From Catellatospora vulcania (GTDB lineage: Bacteria; Actinomycetota; Actinomycetes; Mycobacteriales; Micromonosporaceae), in assembly GCF_009720385.1 (NCBI RefSeq), contig NZ_WARX01000001.1:434001-498000 (forward strand): a stretch of 64,000 bases of DNA. Direction: 5' to 3'. The notes below the pieces were generated by a model. The model was not told the origin of the DNA. It saw only the letters and a program-made list of their open reading frames with translations, and did no database searches. Position 1 is the stretch's first letter. Each line of letters starts with the position of its first letter. Positions 1 through 7,896 of the stretch are shown piece after piece. The position numbers were made by a program, and so were the translations under genes.

Positions 1-1178
1 CGGCCCACCCGCTGCAGCCCGGCGGCCACGCTGGGCGGCGCGCCGACCTGCACGACCAGGTCGACCGCGCCCATGTCGATGCCGAGTTCGAGGCTGGAGG
101 TGGCCACCACGGCGGGCAGCCGCCCGGACTTCAGCTCCTCCTCGATCTGCTTGCGCTCCTCCTTGGAGACCGAGCCGTGGTGCGCGCGGGCGATCTGGGC
201 GGTGGCGCCGTACGCCGCGCCGGACTGGGCCATGATCTGCGCGGGCGGCGGCACGGCCGTGACCAGGTGCTCGGCGGCCAGTTCGTTGAGCCGGGCGCAG
301 AGGCGCTCGGCTCCGCGGCGGGAGTTGGTGAAGACGATGGTGCTGCGGTGCCGGCCGATCAGCTCGTACACCCGCTCCTCGACCGCCGGCCAGATCGAGG
401 CCCGGCGCGGGCCCTCGTCGTCGGGTCTGCCCTCGTCGAGCGCGGTCATGTCCTCGACCGGCACCTCGACGCTGACCTCGATGGTCTTGGCGGACTTCGG
501 CTGCACCACGCGCACCGGCGCGGCCCCGCCGAGGAACTGCGCCGCCGCCTCGACCGGCTCGACCGTCGCCGACAGGCCGATCCGCTGCGCGGGTTTGGCC
601 AGCAGCGCGTCGAGGCGCTCCAGGGACAGCGCCAGGTGCGCGCCGCGCTTGGTGCCGGTGACCGCGTGCACCTCGTCGACGATCACCGTCTCGACGCCCC
701 GCAGCGACTCCCGCGCCTGCGAGGTGAGCAGCAGGAACAACGACTCCGGTGTGGTGATCAGGATGTCCGGCGGGCGTCGGTTGAAGGTGCGGCGTTCGTC
801 CGCGGGGGTGTCGCCCGTACGCATGCCGACCGTGATGTCCGGTTCTTTCAGGCCGAGCCGGGCTGCCGCGTGCCTGATGCCGGTGAGCGGGGTGCGCAGG
901 TTGCGCTCGACGTCCACGGCCAGGGCCTTGAGCGGGCTGACGTAGAGCACCCGGCAGCGCCGCGTGGGGTCCTCGGGCAGCGGCTCGTGGGCGAGGCGGT
1001 CCAGCGCCCAGAGGAACGCGGCCAGGGTCTTGCCCGAGCCGGTCGGGGCCACCACCAGGGCGTGGTCGCCGGCGCTGACGGCCTTCCAGGCACCCGCCTG
1101 GGCCGGGGTGGGCGCGGCGAAAGCCGCGTCGAACCAGGCCTGCGTGGCAGGGCCGAACGGGGCGGCGGGCGTGTTCAT
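1..1178 (-). CDS. lhr: ATP-dependent helicase Lhr, N-terminal part (runs off window)
   Basis: Large superfamily-2 DNA/RNA helicase implicated in DNA repair; only about 392 N-terminal residues of a protein normally near 1500 are inside the window. The start is the ATG at 1178, just past the divergent promoter region. Visible are motif I APTGSGKT (residues 44-51), motif Ia SPLKALAVD, a DEVH Walker B box (D168) rather than DEAD, and the SAT motif GLSATVEP shortly after. The DEVH box with the SPLKALA and SAT context is typical of Lhr rather than RecQ or RecG. It is transcribed away from the next gene. Identification is firm; the C-terminal Lhr-specific domains cannot be seen. Confidence 0.88.
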   Translation of the reverse strand, partial: MNTPAAPFGPATQAWFDAAFAAPTPAQAGAWKAVSAGDHALVVAPTGSGKTLAAFLWALDRLAHEPLPEDPTRRCRVLYVSPLKALAVDVERNLRTPLTGIRHAAARLGLKEPDITVGMRTGDTPADERRTFNRRPPDILITTPESLFLLLTSQARESLRGVETVIVDEVHAVTGTKRGAHLALSLERLDALLAKPAQRIGLSATVEPVEAAAQFLGGAAPVRVVQPKSAKTIEVSVEVPVEDMTALDEGRPDDEGPRRASIWPAVEERVYELIGRHRSTIVFTNSRRGAERLCARLNELAAEHLVTAVPPPAQIMAQSGAAYGATAQIARAHHGSVSKEERKQIEEELKSGRLPAVVATSSLELGIDMGAVDLVVQVGAPPSVAAGLQRVG

Positions 1179-1395
1179 CACCGCCCATCCTGCCCCCAGC
1201 CACCGACAATCGCCTGGCACATGTTTCGGGTCTCGTACGGGTGATGCCGCAGGTGAGGCGTTAACCACACTCCCCGCAGGGGTAGGCCCAGTGGATGAGA
1301 CGGTTTGGTTGGGAGTCTTGCCCGGATGCGCCCGAATCACGTACCGTCTTGCTCACGATGAGTAGTCCATCGAACACGGTGTGCGGAGGGTAGGC

Positions 1396-1776
1396 ATGAC
1401 CGAACGACAGACCACACCGGCAGTCGACAGGAAGAACAGCCGCCACGAATCGGACGTCCTGCTGCGCCAGCTCGACGGGCACCTCGCCCGGCTGCAGGCA
1501 GGCCAGTCCCAGACGCAGCACTCCGGCCACGAACTGGCCCTGGCCGAGCGCATCGCGGCGCACCTGCGCCAGCTGATCCGCGACACGGTGCGAGCCAGCG
1601 CCGTCGACCGGGCCCGGGTGCGCGCCGCCGTGCACTACTTCGTGGTGCGCAACCGCGACGCCCGGCACCCGCACACGCACGCGCGCCCCGCGCACGTGGA
1701 CGTGTGGGTGGTCAACGACATCATCCGCGACCTCGGCCGCCACGACCTGCTGATCCCGGAGCCGGCCGTAGCCTGA
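1396..1776 (+). CDS. Hypothetical protein, 126 aa
   Basis: I do not recognise this protein. It starts MTERQTTPAVDRK and is hydrophilic, with a helical central part (residues 20-65) rich in Arg, Gln and His. It ends in a His-rich stretch (RHPHTHARPAHVDVW) and a more hydrophobic tail. There is no signal peptide, membrane segment or known catalytic motif. The ATG at 1396 is chosen because GCGGAGGG lies 5-6 nt upstream; an in-frame GTG at 1381 lacks such a site. A strong hairpin with a T-run follows at 1859-1923. It is divergent from lhr. Third-position GC bias supports coding. Confidence 0.6.
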   Translation: MTERQTTPAVDRKNSRHESDVLLRQLDGHLARLQAGQSQTQHSGHELALAERIAAHLRQLIRDTVRASAVDRARVRAAVHYFVVRNRDARHPHTHARPAHVDVWVVNDIIRDLGRHDLLIPEPAVA

Positions 1777-1858
1777 GCCCCGCCCCGAACCGCCGACGTG
1801 CGACCGGCTCCCTGAAGCCGACCGCCGTTTTTTATGGACGTCGGCCCCGACTTGGCAT

Positions 1859-1923
1859 AGACGTTGGCCTATCTGGATGAGTTCGATCGCCGAATTGTCA
1901 TCCAGATAGGCCAACGTCTTTTT
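1859..1923. terminator. Perfect 22-bp inverted repeat with T-run (agacgttggccta family, copy 1)
   Basis: Arms 1859-1880 and 1898-1919 are perfectly complementary around a 17-nt loop starting GTTCGATC; a run of five T follows on the plus strand. It sits between convergent gene ends (1776 plus, 1955 minus), so it probably terminates transcription. A related element lies at 5339-5403, sharing the first 14 arm bases and the GTTCGATC-NN-CGAAT loop core. Confidence 0.8.
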
Positions 1924-1954
1924 GTGGTACGCGGCGCCGCGCTCCCCGGGTGCG

Positions 1955-2623
1955 TCAGGTCAGGGATGAGGTGGCGAGTTTGACGCCGAAGCCGACGAAG
2001 AGGGCGCCGATGGCGCTGGTGCCGGCCGCGGCCAGCCTGCGCCGGGTGCGGAACGCGGCGGCCAGCCGGTTCCCGCTGAAGATCAGTGCGCTGAGGTAGA
2101 GGGCGCTGCAGATCTGCACGATGATCGCCAGCAGCAGGAACGACACCGCCGGGTAGGCGTACCCGGGGTCGACGAACTGGATGAAGAACGAGACGAAGAA
2201 CAGGATCGCCTTCGGGTTCATCAGGCTGATCGTGAACGCCCGCCGGAACGGGTTCTCGGCCTTGGGCGCAGGCTCGGGCGGGCTCGCCGCGACCTGGGCC
2301 ATGACGCGGCCGGCGGACCGGTCCCGCCAGCCGCGGATCGCGCCGACCAGCATCTTGACGCCGACGAAGCCCAGGTAGGCGGCACCGGCGTATTTGACGA
2401 CCATGAACAGCGCGGGGACGGCCCGCAGCAGGGATGCCATGCCCGCCGCGGAAACCAGCATGAGCACGCCGTCGCCGCAGAAGACGCCCATCGCCCCGCG
2501 GTAGCCCTGCCGTACTCCGCGGCGGGCCGCGACGGCGAGCACGTACAACGAGTTCGGGCCGGGCAGCAGCACGATGGCGATCGTGCCGAGCACGAAGGTG
2601 TACAGGTCCGTAACGCCGAGCAT
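1955..2623 (-). CDS. LysE-family amino acid exporter, LeuE-like
   Basis: Inner-membrane exporter of the LysE/RhtB superfamily, 222 aa, the usual length. The N-terminal signature IVLLPGPNSLYVL, followed by ARRGVRQGYRGAMGVFCGD and later SLMNPKAILFFVSFFIQF, closely resembles Escherichia coli LeuE, so efflux of leucine or related amino acids is the best guess. About six hydrophobic segments are present, with a Pro/Glu-rich cytoplasmic linker near residues 105-125. ATG 2623 is preceded by AGGAGAGG. It lies 69 bp downstream of the FMN/GNAT gene on the same strand and likely shares its transcript. The substrate is inferred only. Confidence 0.85.
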   Translation of the reverse strand: MLGVTDLYTFVLGTIAIVLLPGPNSLYVLAVAARRGVRQGYRGAMGVFCGDGVLMLVSAAGMASLLRAVPALFMVVKYAGAAYLGFVGVKMLVGAIRGWRDRSAGRVMAQVAASPPEPAPKAENPFRRAFTISLMNPKAILFFVSFFIQFVDPGYAYPAVSFLLLAIIVQICSALYLSALIFSGNRLAAAFRTRRRLAAAGTSAIGALFVGFGVKLATSSLT

Positions 2624-2692
2624 GCCTTACATCCTCTCCTGAGTGACCTGGTGGCGGCCTCGGCCGATAGGACACCCCGGAGGTGCCCTACG

Positions 2693-3937
2693 TCACCGGC
2701 CCGTCGACGGCGGCCTTGCTGCGGTCAGGCGGGTGCGGGCGGTGGGCCATTCGGCGGCGAGCATGGAGAAGGTGACGGTGTCGCGCCACTGGCCGTCGTG
2801 GTGCATGCGGTGGTGGCGCAGGACGCCCTCGCGGACCGCGCCGAGGCGGGCGATGGCGGCCTGGGAGCGCTGGTTGTTGTGGTGGGTGTGCCACTCGACG
2901 CGTTCTGCCCCGAGGACGTCGAAGGCGCGTTCGAGCAGGAGCAGCTTGGACTCGGTGTTGACGCCGGTGCGCCAGGCCTTGCGGCCCAGGAAGGTGTGGC
3001 CGATGCCGAGCTGCCGGCGTACCGGGTCGATGGCGTAGTACGAGGTGGTGCCGAGGATCTCGCCGGTGGCGGTGGACCGCTGCACCCACGGGACCCGCTC
3101 GCCGCGCGCCTGCGCGGCCAGCGCGTCGGAGACGACGGCGGCCATCTCCTCGCTGCTGCGCGGGGCGGGGTTGAAAAGCCAGCGCCACACCTCTTCGTCG
3201 TTTCCGGCGGCGGCGTACAGGCCGTCGACGTGGGACATGTCGAGCGGCTCCAGGGTCACCACGGAGCCGCGCAGCATCACGGGCTCGTGCCACGGGCCGC
3301 GATCGGCGCGCAGGTAGGCGGGGGCGGGCACGGTGACGCCGGGGGCGGGTTCGGCGGGACCGGCGGTGACCTTGAGCGGGAGCACGCCCGCCCAGTACGG
3401 CAGGGCCAGGTCCTCCTCGTCGTCGCCGGCGGTGCCGGTGCGGGCGCGCACCGAGACCTCGTCCAGCGGTAGTGCCAGCAGCGCCGTCTGGGCCAGCTCC
3501 TTGGCCGACGGGGGGCGCGTCCGGGCGGCGTGGCCCTCGCCGATCTTCTCGGCCAGCGCGGTGAAGACGCGCAGCTTCTCCTGCTCGTCGGTGACCAGCG
3601 TGGCGGTGCCGTGCGCGATGACCGAGCGGTAGTTGGCGCTGTGGTGGAACTGCGAGCGGGCCAGCACCAGGCCGTCCAGGTGGGTGACGCAGGCGGCCAC
3701 GCGCAGGCCGCGACGCGCCTCCAGGCCCATCCGGCCGCCGCTGGAGCCGTGCAGGTAGAGCGTGTCGTCGACGCGTATGTGCAGGGTGGGCAGCGCCCGC
3801 GGCTCGCCGTCGAGCACGAAGGACAGGGTGCAGTGCCAGGCTTCGTCGAGGATCGCGTGCGCGGCGTCGCGCTCGTAGGACATGCGCTCGCGCATCCGCA
3901 GTGCGGTGGTGCGCGAAGTCTGCGGGTAGGTGGTCAC
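2693..3937 (-). CDS. FMN-binding split-barrel / GNAT acetyltransferase fusion
   Basis: Two domains in one 414-aa chain. Residues ~10-150 are a pyridoxamine-5-phosphate-oxidase-like FMN-binding split barrel (LSFVLDGEPRALPTLHIRVD, then HHSANYRSVIAHGTATLV). After a linker, residues ~215-400 form a GNAT fold (VMLRGSVVTLEPLDMSHVDGL, LLLLERAFDVLGAERVEWHT, NQRSQAAIARLGAVREGVL) of the RimJ/RimL type. Both domains occur separately elsewhere; the fusion suggests flavin-dependent chemistry coupled to acyl transfer on a small molecule. The start is GTG 3937 with AAGGAGG five bases upstream. It is divergent from the MocR regulator, sharing a 46-bp intergenic region with a palindrome, which suggests MocR control. 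Substrates are unknown. Confidence 0.8.
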   Translation of the reverse strand: MTTYPQTSRTTALRMRERMSYERDAAHAILDEAWHCTLSFVLDGEPRALPTLHIRVDDTLYLHGSSGGRMGLEARRGLRVAACVTHLDGLVLARSQFHHSANYRSVIAHGTATLVTDEQEKLRVFTALAEKIGEGHAARTRPPSAKELAQTALLALPLDEVSVRARTGTAGDDEEDLALPYWAGVLPLKVTAGPAEPAPGVTVPAPAYLRADRGPWHEPVMLRGSVVTLEPLDMSHVDGLYAAAGNDEEVWRWLFNPAPRSSEEMAAVVSDALAAQARGERVPWVQRSTATGEILGTTSYYAIDPVRRQLGIGHTFLGRKAWRTGVNTESKLLLLERAFDVLGAERVEWHTHHNNQRSQAAIARLGAVREGVLRHHRMHHDGQWRDTVTFSMLAAEWPTARTRLTAARPPSTGR

Positions 3938-3947
3938 GCCCGCCTCC

Positions 3948-3976
3948 TTGACTCGAATAATGTACTAGTACATACT
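3948..3976 (+). promoter_or_regulatory. MocR promoter with palindromic operator
   Basis: TTGACT (3948-3953) and CATACT (3971-3976) are spaced 17 bp. This places the start point at about 3983-3984, on the GTG start codon, so the MocR message is probably leaderless. A perfect 12-bp palindrome, TGTACTAGTACA (3961-3972), lies in the spacer and touches the -10. It is well placed to repress both divergent genes. Confidence 0.6.
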
Positions 3977-3983
3977 TGGCTTT

Positions 3984-5315
3984 GTGACAGTACGATATCC
4001 GATCACCGGGGGCACGGCAACGGCTATCGCGTCCTGCGTGGAGGAGGGCGTGCGCCGGGGCGTGCTCGTGCCCGGGGACGCGCTGCCCAGCGTGCGGGCC
4101 CTGGCCGAGGAGCTGTCCGTCAGCCCCGCCACCGTCGCGGCCGCGTACCAGCGGCTGCGTGACCGGGGCATCGTGGTGACCGCAGGCCGACACGGCACCC
4201 GGGTGCGCCCGGTGACCCCGATCGCGACCGGCCGGGCTGTCCGCCCCCTGCCGCTGCCCGCGGGCGTGCGCGACCTGTCCGACGGCGAGCCGGACCCGGC
4301 CCTGCTGCCGGACCTGGCCCCGGTGCTGCGGCACGTCGCCGACGCGTTCGCCGCAGGCGAGACCCCGCTGCGGTATGCCGACGCCGGGCCGCTGCCGGAA
4401 CTGATCGACCATGCCCGCACCCGGCTGCCCGAGCTGCCGGACGGGGCGGAGTACACCCTGGTCAGTGGGGCCTTGGACGGCATCGATCGGCTGCTCGGCG
4501 CCCGGCTGCGGCCCGGTGACCGGGTGGCGGTCGAGGATCCGGGCTGGGGCGCGCTGCTGCACCTGATCGCCGCGCTGGGCCTGGTGCCGGTCTCGATGCC
4601 AGTCGACGACGAGGGGCCGCTGCCCGACGGGGTGCGGGCAGCCGTCGCCGCGGGCGCGCGGGCCGCGGTGATCACGACCCGGGCGCAGAACCCGACCGGG
4701 GCCGCGGTGAGCGCGGCACGGGCCCGGGAGCTGCGGCCGTTGCTGCGCGATGTGTTCGTGATCGAGGACGACCATGCCGGAGAGCTGGCGGCGGTGCCGT
4801 CGCACCCGGTCGCCGGCGGGGCGCACTGGGCGTTCGTCCGCAGCGCCAGCAAGCCGTACGGCCCCGACCTGCGCTGCGCGGTGATCGCCGGGGACGCCGA
4901 GACGGTGTCGCGGGTGGCGGGGCGGGCGCGGCTCGGCCCGGGGTGGGTGTCCGGGCTGCTCCAGCGCACGCTGCTGGGGCTGTGGCAGGACCCGGCGGCG
5001 CAGCGGACCGTGGCGCGGGCCGGGCGGGTGTACGACGAACGCCGCTCCGCGCTGGTCGAGGCGCTGCGCCGGCGGGGTGTCGCTGCGAGCGGGCGCACCG
5101 GGATCAACGTGTGGGTGCCGGTGCCGGACGAGACCGGGGCGGTGACCGCGCTGCGCGACGCCGGGTGGGCGGTGGTGCCGGGGCACGTGTACCGCACCGT
5201 GACCGGGCCGGGGATCCGGATCACCGTCGCGACGCTGCGCCCCGACGAGGTCGAGCCGCTGGCCGAGGCCGTGGCCGCCGCGGTGCTCCCGTCCCCGGCC
5301 GCGGTGCTGCGCTGA
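3984..5315 (+). CDS. MocR-family regulator (GntR HTH plus aminotransferase-like domain)
   Basis: 443-aa transcription factor. Residues ~10-75 are a GntR winged helix (GVLVPGDALPSVRALAEELSVSPATVAAAYQRLRDRG); residues ~100-440 form a fold-type-I aminotransferase-like effector domain. The PLP lysine lies in FVRSASKPYGPDLR, the Asp of IEDDHAGEL matches the PLP-ring-binding aspartate, and TRAQNPTG is the usual asparagine loop. MocR regulators bind PLP or an amino-acid adduct rather than transaminate. Divergence from an FMN-split-barrel/GNAT gene and a LysE exporter suggests it controls vitamin B6-related or amino-acid detoxification and export. GTG 3984 lies at the predicted transcription start. 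An inverted repeat follows at 5339. Confidence 0.85.
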   Translation: MTVRYPITGGTATAIASCVEEGVRRGVLVPGDALPSVRALAEELSVSPATVAAAYQRLRDRGIVVTAGRHGTRVRPVTPIATGRAVRPLPLPAGVRDLSDGEPDPALLPDLAPVLRHVADAFAAGETPLRYADAGPLPELIDHARTRLPELPDGAEYTLVSGALDGIDRLLGARLRPGDRVAVEDPGWGALLHLIAALGLVPVSMPVDDEGPLPDGVRAAVAAGARAAVITTRAQNPTGAAVSAARARELRPLLRDVFVIEDDHAGELAAVPSHPVAGGAHWAFVRSASKPYGPDLRCAVIAGDAETVSRVAGRARLGPGWVSGLLQRTLLGLWQDPAAQRTVARAGRVYDERRSALVEALRRRGVAASGRTGINVWVPVPDETGAVTALRDAGWAVVPGHVYRTVTGPGIRITVATLRPDEVEPLAEAVAAAVLPSPAAVLR

Positions 5316-5338
5316 GCGCGGCGCGGCTCGGCTTTGCG

Positions 5339-5403
5339 ATAGACGTTGGCCTATTGCATCGAGTTCGATCTACGAATAATCGATCTAATAGGCCAACGTC
5401 TAT
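5339..5403. terminator. Inverted repeat (agacgttggccta family, copy 2)
   Basis: Perfect 16-bp arms at 5339-5354 and 5388-5403, extendable by further pairs (ATCGA 5358-5362 with TCGAT 5380-5384). The loop core GTTCGATC-TA-CGAAT matches copy 1 at 1859-1919. It lies between convergent gene ends (MocR, 5315; zinc-ribbon gene, 5462) and is probably a bidirectional terminator. With copy 1 it brackets the LysE/FMN-GNAT/MocR module. Confidence 0.75.
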
Positions 5404-5461
5404 GTAAGGCGGGGGTGGGGCGGGGCGAGCGGGCCGGGTGGCGGCCCGCTCGCGGGGTTGG

Positions 5462-5779
5462 TCAGCCGAAGAGGTCCTCGAAGAAGGACTCCTGCTTCTT
5501 GTGCTTCTTGTGGTGGCCGTGGTCGTCGTGGCGGTGCTGGTCGTGGCGGGGGTACGACGGGTCGGAGTAGCCGTACTGCTGCTGCGGGGGCGGCGGGGCG
5601 GCGTGCTGCTGGCTGCCGTGCTGCTGGTTGCCGTGCCAGGCGTTCTCGGCGGCGGTCAGCCGCTCCAGCTCACCGCGGTCGAGGAAGATGCCGCGGCACT
5701 CGGTGCACTGGTCGACGGTGACGCCGTTGCGCTCGTACTGCCGCATCTGTCCATGGCATTTCGGGCATGTCATCTGCAT
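5462..5779 (-). CDS. Zinc-ribbon protein (zf-TFIIB type) with His-rich tail
   Basis: 105-aa protein. Residues 1-40 carry two CxxC knuckles (CPKCHGQ and CTECRGIFLDRGELERL), the TFIIB-like zinc ribbon found in small actinobacterial proteins of unknown role. Residues ~48-95 are low-complexity Gln/Pro/Tyr/His (PPPPQQQYGYSDPSY, then a run rich in His and Lys), and the end is acidic-aromatic (ESFFEDLFG). ATG 5779 is chosen because it begins immediately before the zinc ribbon; a second ATG lies at 5773. It is divergent from the GNAT gene at 5864. Function unknown; the tail could bind metal. Confidence 0.75.
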   Translation of the reverse strand: MQMTCPKCHGQMRQYERNGVTVDQCTECRGIFLDRGELERLTAAENAWHGNQQHGSQQHAAPPPPQQQYGYSDPSYPRHDQHRHDDHGHHKKHKKQESFFEDLFG

Positions 5780-5851
5780 GCGGCCGAGCCTACCCACTCG
5801 CGTCCATAGTCGATCATGGCTAATCCGCGGGACGGGAGGCGGAGCGGGCCG

Positions 5852-5857
5852 TACGGT
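5852..5857 (+). promoter_or_regulatory. -10 element for leaderless GNAT transcript
   Basis: TACGGT lies exactly six bases before ATG 5864, the spacing expected if transcription starts at the start codon. No Shine-Dalgarno sequence precedes that ATG. It supports 5864 over an upstream in-frame ATG at 5816. Confidence 0.5.
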
Positions 5858-5863
5858 GACGGC

Positions 5864-6370
5864 ATGACGACGTTGCACGGCGAGCGGGTCACGCTGCGGC
5901 CGGCCGGTCCCGCGGACGTGGACGACCTCGCCGCGATCCGGGCCACGCCCGAGGTCCGCGTCCGGTGGCAGGGCGACGACCTCGCCGCGGAGATCAAGGA
6001 CGACCTGGCCGATCCCGATCTCGAACTGCTGACCATCGAGCACGAGGGCCGGACCGTCGGCGCCATCCAGTGGCACGAGGAGACCGACGCCATGTACCGC
6101 CATGCGGGCATGGACCTGTACCTCGACCCGGCGGTGCACGGCCGTGGCCTGGGCTCGGACGCGGTGCGCACGCTGTCCCGGCACCTGATCCACGAGCTGG
6201 GGCACCACCGGCTCGTCATCGACCCCGCCGCGGACAACACCGCGGCCATCGCCTGCTACGCCAAGGTCGGCTTCCAGCCGGTGGGCGTGATGCGCCGCTA
6301 CGAACTCGGCCCCGACGGCTCCTGGCACGACGGCCTCCTGATGGACCTCCTCCCCGAGGATCTCCGCTGA
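5864..6370 (+). CDS. GNAT N-acetyltransferase, aminoglycoside 6'-acetyltransferase-like
   Basis: 168-aa GNAT acetyltransferase. It begins MTTLHGERVTLRPAGPADV, carries the acetyl-CoA P-loop VHGRGLGSDAVRTL, and then LVIDPAADNTAAIACYAKVGFQPVGVM, the standard C-terminal half. The ETDAMYRHAGMDLYLDP segment before the P-loop resembles AAC(6')-type enzymes, so an aminoglycoside or similar amine is a possible acceptor; this is inference. Start at 5864 fits the family length and the TACGGT element 12 nt upstream. It is divergent from the zinc-ribbon gene and followed by an AAACAGCGATC hairpin. Confidence 0.75.
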   Translation: MTTLHGERVTLRPAGPADVDDLAAIRATPEVRVRWQGDDLAAEIKDDLADPDLELLTIEHEGRTVGAIQWHEETDAMYRHAGMDLYLDPAVHGRGLGSDAVRTLSRHLIHELGHHRLVIDPAADNTAAIACYAKVGFQPVGVMRRYELGPDGSWHDGLLMDLLPEDLR

Positions 6371-6392
6371 GGGTGCGGCGCGGCGGCCCGCT

Positions 6393-6455
6393 GATCGGCG
6401 TTTCCGGTCGGAAGACCGGGTCTGACCGCAGGCTCTGACCCGAAACAGCGATCTT
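6393..6455. repeat. AAACAGCGATC-family palindrome, copy 1
   Basis: Imperfect inverted repeat: GATCGGCGTTTCCGG on the left, CCCGAAACAGCGATC on the right, with the central GGGTCTGACCGC motif shared by the whole family. It lies 23 bp past the GNAT stop and 109 bp before the MFS start, so it may act as a terminator between two same-strand genes. It is the most diverged copy. Confidence 0.65.
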
Positions 6456-6563
6456 GCGGTGGGCCGGCCCGGTGGGGAAGCGGTGGGCCGGGGCGGCGGG
6501 GACGGGGCAGATCGGGCAAGGTAGGGGAAGCGCCCACACCCCTTACCCCCGGGAGCCCTCCTC

Positions 6564-7892
6564 ATGACGTCTGCCGTCGCCGTGCGCAGTGCGGTCCAGG
6601 CCAGGACCATCCGCCTGCTCATGGTCGTCGAGGTCGTCAGCGGCCTGGGGGTGGCCATGGGCATCTCGGTCGGCGCGCTGCTCACCCGGGCTATGGCGGG
6701 CACCGCCCTGTCCGGGGCGGCGCAGAGTGCGGCGGTCGTCGGCGGCGGCGTGCTGGCCGTGCCCGCCGCCGCCCTGATGAGCCGGTACGGCAGGCGGCCC
6801 GGCCTGGCCCTGTGCTATCTCACCGGCGCGGTGGGTGGGGTGGCGGTGCTGGCCTCGGCGTCGCTGGACTCCATCCCGCTGCTGTTCGTCGGCTTCTTCC
6901 TGTTCGGTGCGGGCAGCACGGCGAAGCTGCAGTCCCGCTACGCCGCCACCGACCTGGCCGAGCCGCAGCGCCGCGGCCGCCAGCTCTCGCTGGTGGTGTG
7001 GTCCACCACGCTCGGCGCGGTGATCGGCCCGAACCTGGCCGCCCCGCTGGGCGGCTCGCTGTCGCGCTTCGGCATCCCGGAACTGGCCGGTCCGTTCGCC
7101 TTCGCATCCGCGTCGTTCCTGCTCAGCGCCCTCCTGCTAACTGTGTTCCTGCGTCCCGACCCGCTGCTCACGGCACAGGCGGCGGCTGGTGTGCCCGGTC
7201 CGGGCGAGCCGACCTCGGCGACCGGCGGGGCCGGGGCGGCGGACCATGCGGCCGGGGACGGGCCGCCGGGGCAGGCCGAGCGGCACACCCTGGGCTCGGC
7301 GGCGCGGGCGGTGCTGGCCTCGCCCGCGGCCCGGCTGGGCATGGCCGCGATGGCGCTGGGCCACCTGGTCATGGTGGCGGTGATGGCGATGACGCCGGTG
7401 CACATCGGCGAGACGCACAGCGCACCGGACACGCTGCGCATCGTCGGTTTCGTGCTGAGCGTGCACGTGGCCGGGATGTACGGCCTGGCGCCGGTGGTGG
7501 GCTGGCTCACCGACCGGGCGGGTCGGGTGCCGGTGATCCTGGGCGGGGTGGCGCTGCTCATCGCCGCGTGCGCGGTCGCCGCCACCGCGGGCCACGACAC
7601 GGCGCTGCTCACCACCGCGCTGCTGATGCTGGGGCTGGGCTGGTCCGGCACCATGGTCGCCGGCTCGACGCTGTTCACCGAGTCGCTGCCCGCCCCGGCC
7701 AAGCCGCGCGCGCAGGGCCTGTCGGACCTGGTCACCGGGTTGTCCGGAGCGAGCGCCGGGGTGCTGTCGGGGATCGTCGTCGAGCTGTCCGGGTACGCGG
7801 TGCTGGCGCTGCTCGCCGGGCTGGCCACGATCCCGCTGATCGCGCTGGCGCTGCGGCCGGCCACGCTCGCCGCGGTGAAGGTGGCAGACTAG
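6564..7892 (+). CDS. MFS transporter
   Basis: 442-aa major facilitator protein with about 12 hydrophobic segments and a longer Gly/Ala-rich cytoplasmic linker (residues ~205-240) between halves. The loop-2 motif appears as SRYGRRPGLAL. The second half contains GWLTDRAGRVPVILGG, the matching repeat. Substrate is not evident; drug or metabolite efflux is the usual role of this subgroup. ATG 6564 follows a GGGAG-rich stretch. It is immediately upstream of the DUF3046 gene (4-bp gap) and may share its transcript. Confidence 0.8.
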   Translation: MTSAVAVRSAVQARTIRLLMVVEVVSGLGVAMGISVGALLTRAMAGTALSGAAQSAAVVGGGVLAVPAAALMSRYGRRPGLALCYLTGAVGGVAVLASASLDSIPLLFVGFFLFGAGSTAKLQSRYAATDLAEPQRRGRQLSLVVWSTTLGAVIGPNLAAPLGGSLSRFGIPELAGPFAFASASFLLSALLLTVFLRPDPLLTAQAAAGVPGPGEPTSATGGAGAADHAAGDGPPGQAERHTLGSAARAVLASPAARLGMAAMALGHLVMVAVMAMTPVHIGETHSAPDTLRIVGFVLSVHVAGMYGLAPVVGWLTDRAGRVPVILGGVALLIAACAVAATAGHDTALLTTALLMLGLGWSGTMVAGSTLFTESLPAPAKPRAQGLSDLVTGLSGASAGVLSGIVVELSGYAVLALLAGLATIPLIALALRPATLAAVKVAD

Positions 7893-7896
7893 CCCG

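Noticed and set aside
2688-5186. 832-residue minus-strand frame spanning the MocR and FMN-GNAT genes
   Set aside because: It runs antisense through MocR and out of frame through the FMN-GNAT gene, and lacks motifs.
1859-5403. GTTCGATC loops resembling a tRNA T-loop
   Set aside because: The flanking stems do not fold into a cloverleaf: there is no acceptor/D/anticodon arrangement, and the palindromes are far longer than tRNA arms.
6564-7892. Antibiotic cluster with the GNAT and MFS genes as a resistance pair
   Set aside because: They sit at a stable recA-adjacent locus, with no biosynthetic genes; substrates cannot be read, so resistance is not supported.
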